From: Opitutia bacterium UBA7441
GTDB taxonomy: Bacteria; Verrucomicrobiota; Verrucomicrobiia; Opitutales; Coraliomargaritaceae
Assembly (NCBI GenBank): GCA_002480015.1
Contig: DLQD01000042.1
Location: forward strand, 1 to 6,184
Direction: 5' to 3'
Length of the DNA: 6,184 nucleotides
A program made the position numbers and the translations under genes. Below are positions 4,641 to 6,184 of the stretch, in pieces; the first letter of the stretch is position 1, and each line of letters begins with the position of its first letter. Below the pieces are notes generated by a model, which worked only from the letters and a program-made list of their open reading frames with translations, made no database searches and was not told the DNA's origin.

Positions 4641-6184
4641 ATGTCCCTCTTGGACCGGATACACTCACCAGCCGACGTTAAACACTTGGCCCCCGAAGAG
4701 CTCCCGCTACTCGCGCAGGAGATACGCACACGCGTGATCGAGGCGACGGCCAGAAACGGCGGCCACGTCGGCCCCAATCTGGGCGTGGTCGAACTCACCA
4801 TCGGGTTGCACCGCGTATTTAACACGCCCAAAGATCGCTTTTGCTTCGACGTCGCCCACCAAGGCTACATCCATAAGCTACTCACTGGTCGCAACGACGA
4901 GCGCTTCGAGCGCATACGTCTAAGCGACGGCCTAAGCGGCTTCCTCTCGCGCGCCGAGAGCGAGCACGATGCCTTCGGCGCGGGCCATGCCGGCACCGCA
5001 CTCTCCGCAGCTCTTGGCATGGCCTGCGCACGTGATCAACGCGGCAGCGACGAGCATGTCGTCGCGCTCTGCGGCGACGCGGCCTTCACCTGCGGCATTA
5101 CGATGGAGGCGCTCAACAACGTGGCCTCTTCCACCAAGCGCCTCATCATTATTCTCAACGACAACAAGTGGTCGATTGCCAAAAACGTCGGCGCGCTCTC
5201 CCGCTATTTTAACGAGCTCATTACCACTCCGGCCTATAATCGGTTAAACGACGACATTGAGCGATTCCTCAAAAAAATGCCCGGCGGCAACGCCATCGTC
5301 CGCTTGGGTGCCAAATGGAAGCAGGAGACGAAGGATTTTTTCGTTTCCTCCTCCATCTTCGAGCAATACGGCATTCGCTACATCGGCCCCATCGACGGGC
5401 ATGACCACAAGCAAGTCGAACACTACCTCGAGTTTGCCAAGAATGCCGAGCAACCCGTCATCCTCCACGTGCTCACCGAAAAAGGCCGCGGTTACGACGT
5501 CGCCATCAAAAACCCCGAGCGCTTCCACGGAGCCAGCCCTTTCGATATCGAGACTGGTAAAGGTGCCCCCGCCGCGCCCGGAACGCCGCCAAAGTATCAG
5601 GATGTGATGGGGGAAACACTCCTTAAACTCGCCCGAGAGGATGCAAACATCGTCGGCATCACTGCCGCCATGCCAGCGGGCACCGGCTTGAATATTCTGG
5701 AAGATGCCCTACCCAATCAATTTTTTGATGTCGGCATCGCCGAAGAACATGCCGTACTCTTCGCAGCCGGCATGGCCACCTCTGGCTTTCACCCAGTCTG
5801 CGCCATTTACTCGACTTTCCTTCAGCGAGCCTACGACCAGATCATTCACGATGTCGCCCTCCAGAACCTGCCAGTGCTCTTCTGCATGGATCGTGCGGGA
5901 CTCTCGCCCAACGACGGCGCAACCCACCATGGACTTTTTGACCTCGCCTACCTGCGCTGCGTTCCCGATGTCGTCGTAATGGCGCCCGCTGACGAAGACG
6001 AGCTCGCCGATATGATGGCGACCGGACTGGCTTTTCAAGGCCCCGCTTTCATCCGCTACCCGCGCGGCAACGCCATTGGCACACCGATTAAAGAACGACC
6101 TAAGACCCTTGAGATCGGTCAGGCTAAGCGTTTACAAACCGGCCGGCACATCGACATCTGGGCGATCGGCGCGATGGTGGCCGA
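4641..6184 (+). CDS. dxs: 1-deoxy-D-xylulose-5-phosphate synthase, 3' end outside the window
   Basis: DXS condenses pyruvate and glyceraldehyde 3-phosphate to DXP with thiamine diphosphate (ThDP) and Mg2+, the first step of the MEP isoprenoid pathway. The frame stays open to the window edge, giving 514 codons of a usual 620 or so. N-terminal ThDP-binding half: GGHVGPNLGVVELT (40-53), FDVAHQGYIHKLLTGR (69-84), FGAGHAGTALSAALGMA (112-128), CGDAAF (144-149) and LNDNKWSI (172-179). Pyrimidine-binding half: FFDVGIAEEHAVLFAAG (361-377) with E368 aligned to catalytic E370 of E. coli, YSTFLQRAYDQ (390-400), DRAG (417-420), DGATHHGLFDLAYLRC (425-440, H429 aligned to E. coli H431) and RYPRGNA (472-478). 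The second half is close to textbook DXS; the first differs, with GDA replacing GDG and NKWSI replacing NEMSI. D146 and N173/N175, the Mg2+ and diphosphate ligands, are kept, so an active enzyme is likely. The gene follows xseB by 4 nt. Confidence 0.93.
   Translation, partial: MSLLDRIHSPADVKHLAPEELPLLAQEIRTRVIEATARNGGHVGPNLGVVELTIGLHRVFNTPKDRFCFDVAHQGYIHKLLTGRNDERFERIRLSDGLSGFLSRAESEHDAFGAGHAGTALSAALGMACARDQRGSDEHVVALCGDAAFTCGITMEALNNVASSTKRLIIILNDNKWSIAKNVGALSRYFNELITTPAYNRLNDDIERFLKKMPGGNAIVRLGAKWKQETKDFFVSSSIFEQYGIRYIGPIDGHDHKQVEHYLEFAKNAEQPVILHVLTEKGRGYDVAIKNPERFHGASPFDIETGKGAPAAPGTPPKYQDVMGETLLKLAREDANIVGITAAMPAGTGLNILEDALPNQFFDVGIAEEHAVLFAAGMATSGFHPVCAIYSTFLQRAYDQIIHDVALQNLPVLFCMDRAGLSPNDGATHHGLFDLAYLRCVPDVVVMAPADEDELADMMATGLAFQGPAFIRYPRGNAIGTPIKERPKTLEIGQAKRLQTGRHIDIWAIGAMVA

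Overview
The window looks like ordinary chromosomal DNA of a Gram-negative, moderately GC-rich bacterium. It holds a lipoprotein with a lipobox, a MurJ lipid II flippase and the non-mevalonate isoprenoid enzyme DXS. The DXS has an unusual thiamine-diphosphate-binding half (GDA in place of GDG, NKWSI in place of NEMSI) that I associate, from memory only, with the Verrucomicrobiota/PVC group, possibly Opitutae. Treat that taxonomic placement as a tentative inference.

Layout. Positions 1-157 are non-coding as far as I can tell; they carry a small palindrome and a good sigma70-like -10 box. A 50-residue lipoprotein gene (158-310, +) follows. A short convergent gap (311-398) with a weak hairpin separates it from murJ (399-1952, -). 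A divergent intergenic region (1953-2103) contains AT-rich promoter-like sequence and a small inverted repeat. It separates murJ from a tight four-gene run on the + strand: a single-domain phosphate acetyltransferase (2104-3174), a stand-alone BioD-like + DRTGG-domain protein (3212-4387), xseB (4400-4636) and the 5' part of dxs (4641 to the window end). The gaps in that run are only 37, 12 and 4 nt, so co-transcription from a promoter upstream of pta is likely.

How the genes fit together. Pta and the BioD-like/DRTGG protein correspond to the two halves of the long, E. coli-type Pta, encoded as separate neighbouring genes in inverted order. The second protein may therefore be a regulatory partner of the first in acetyl-CoA/acetyl-phosphate metabolism. 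XseB is the small subunit of exonuclease VII. DXS makes DXP from pyruvate and glyceraldehyde 3-phosphate and opens the MEP pathway. In E. coli, xseB and dxs sit in one operon with ispA between them; here ispA is absent. MurJ uses undecaprenyl-linked lipid II, which ultimately depends on the MEP pathway, but it is divergently transcribed.

I see no tRNA, rRNA, CRISPR array, insertion sequence or phage gene. I do not see a convincing new multi-gene system. The observation most worth following is the split Pta arrangement with an apparently intact P-loop in the separate BioD-like protein, followed by the variant cofactor site of DXS.
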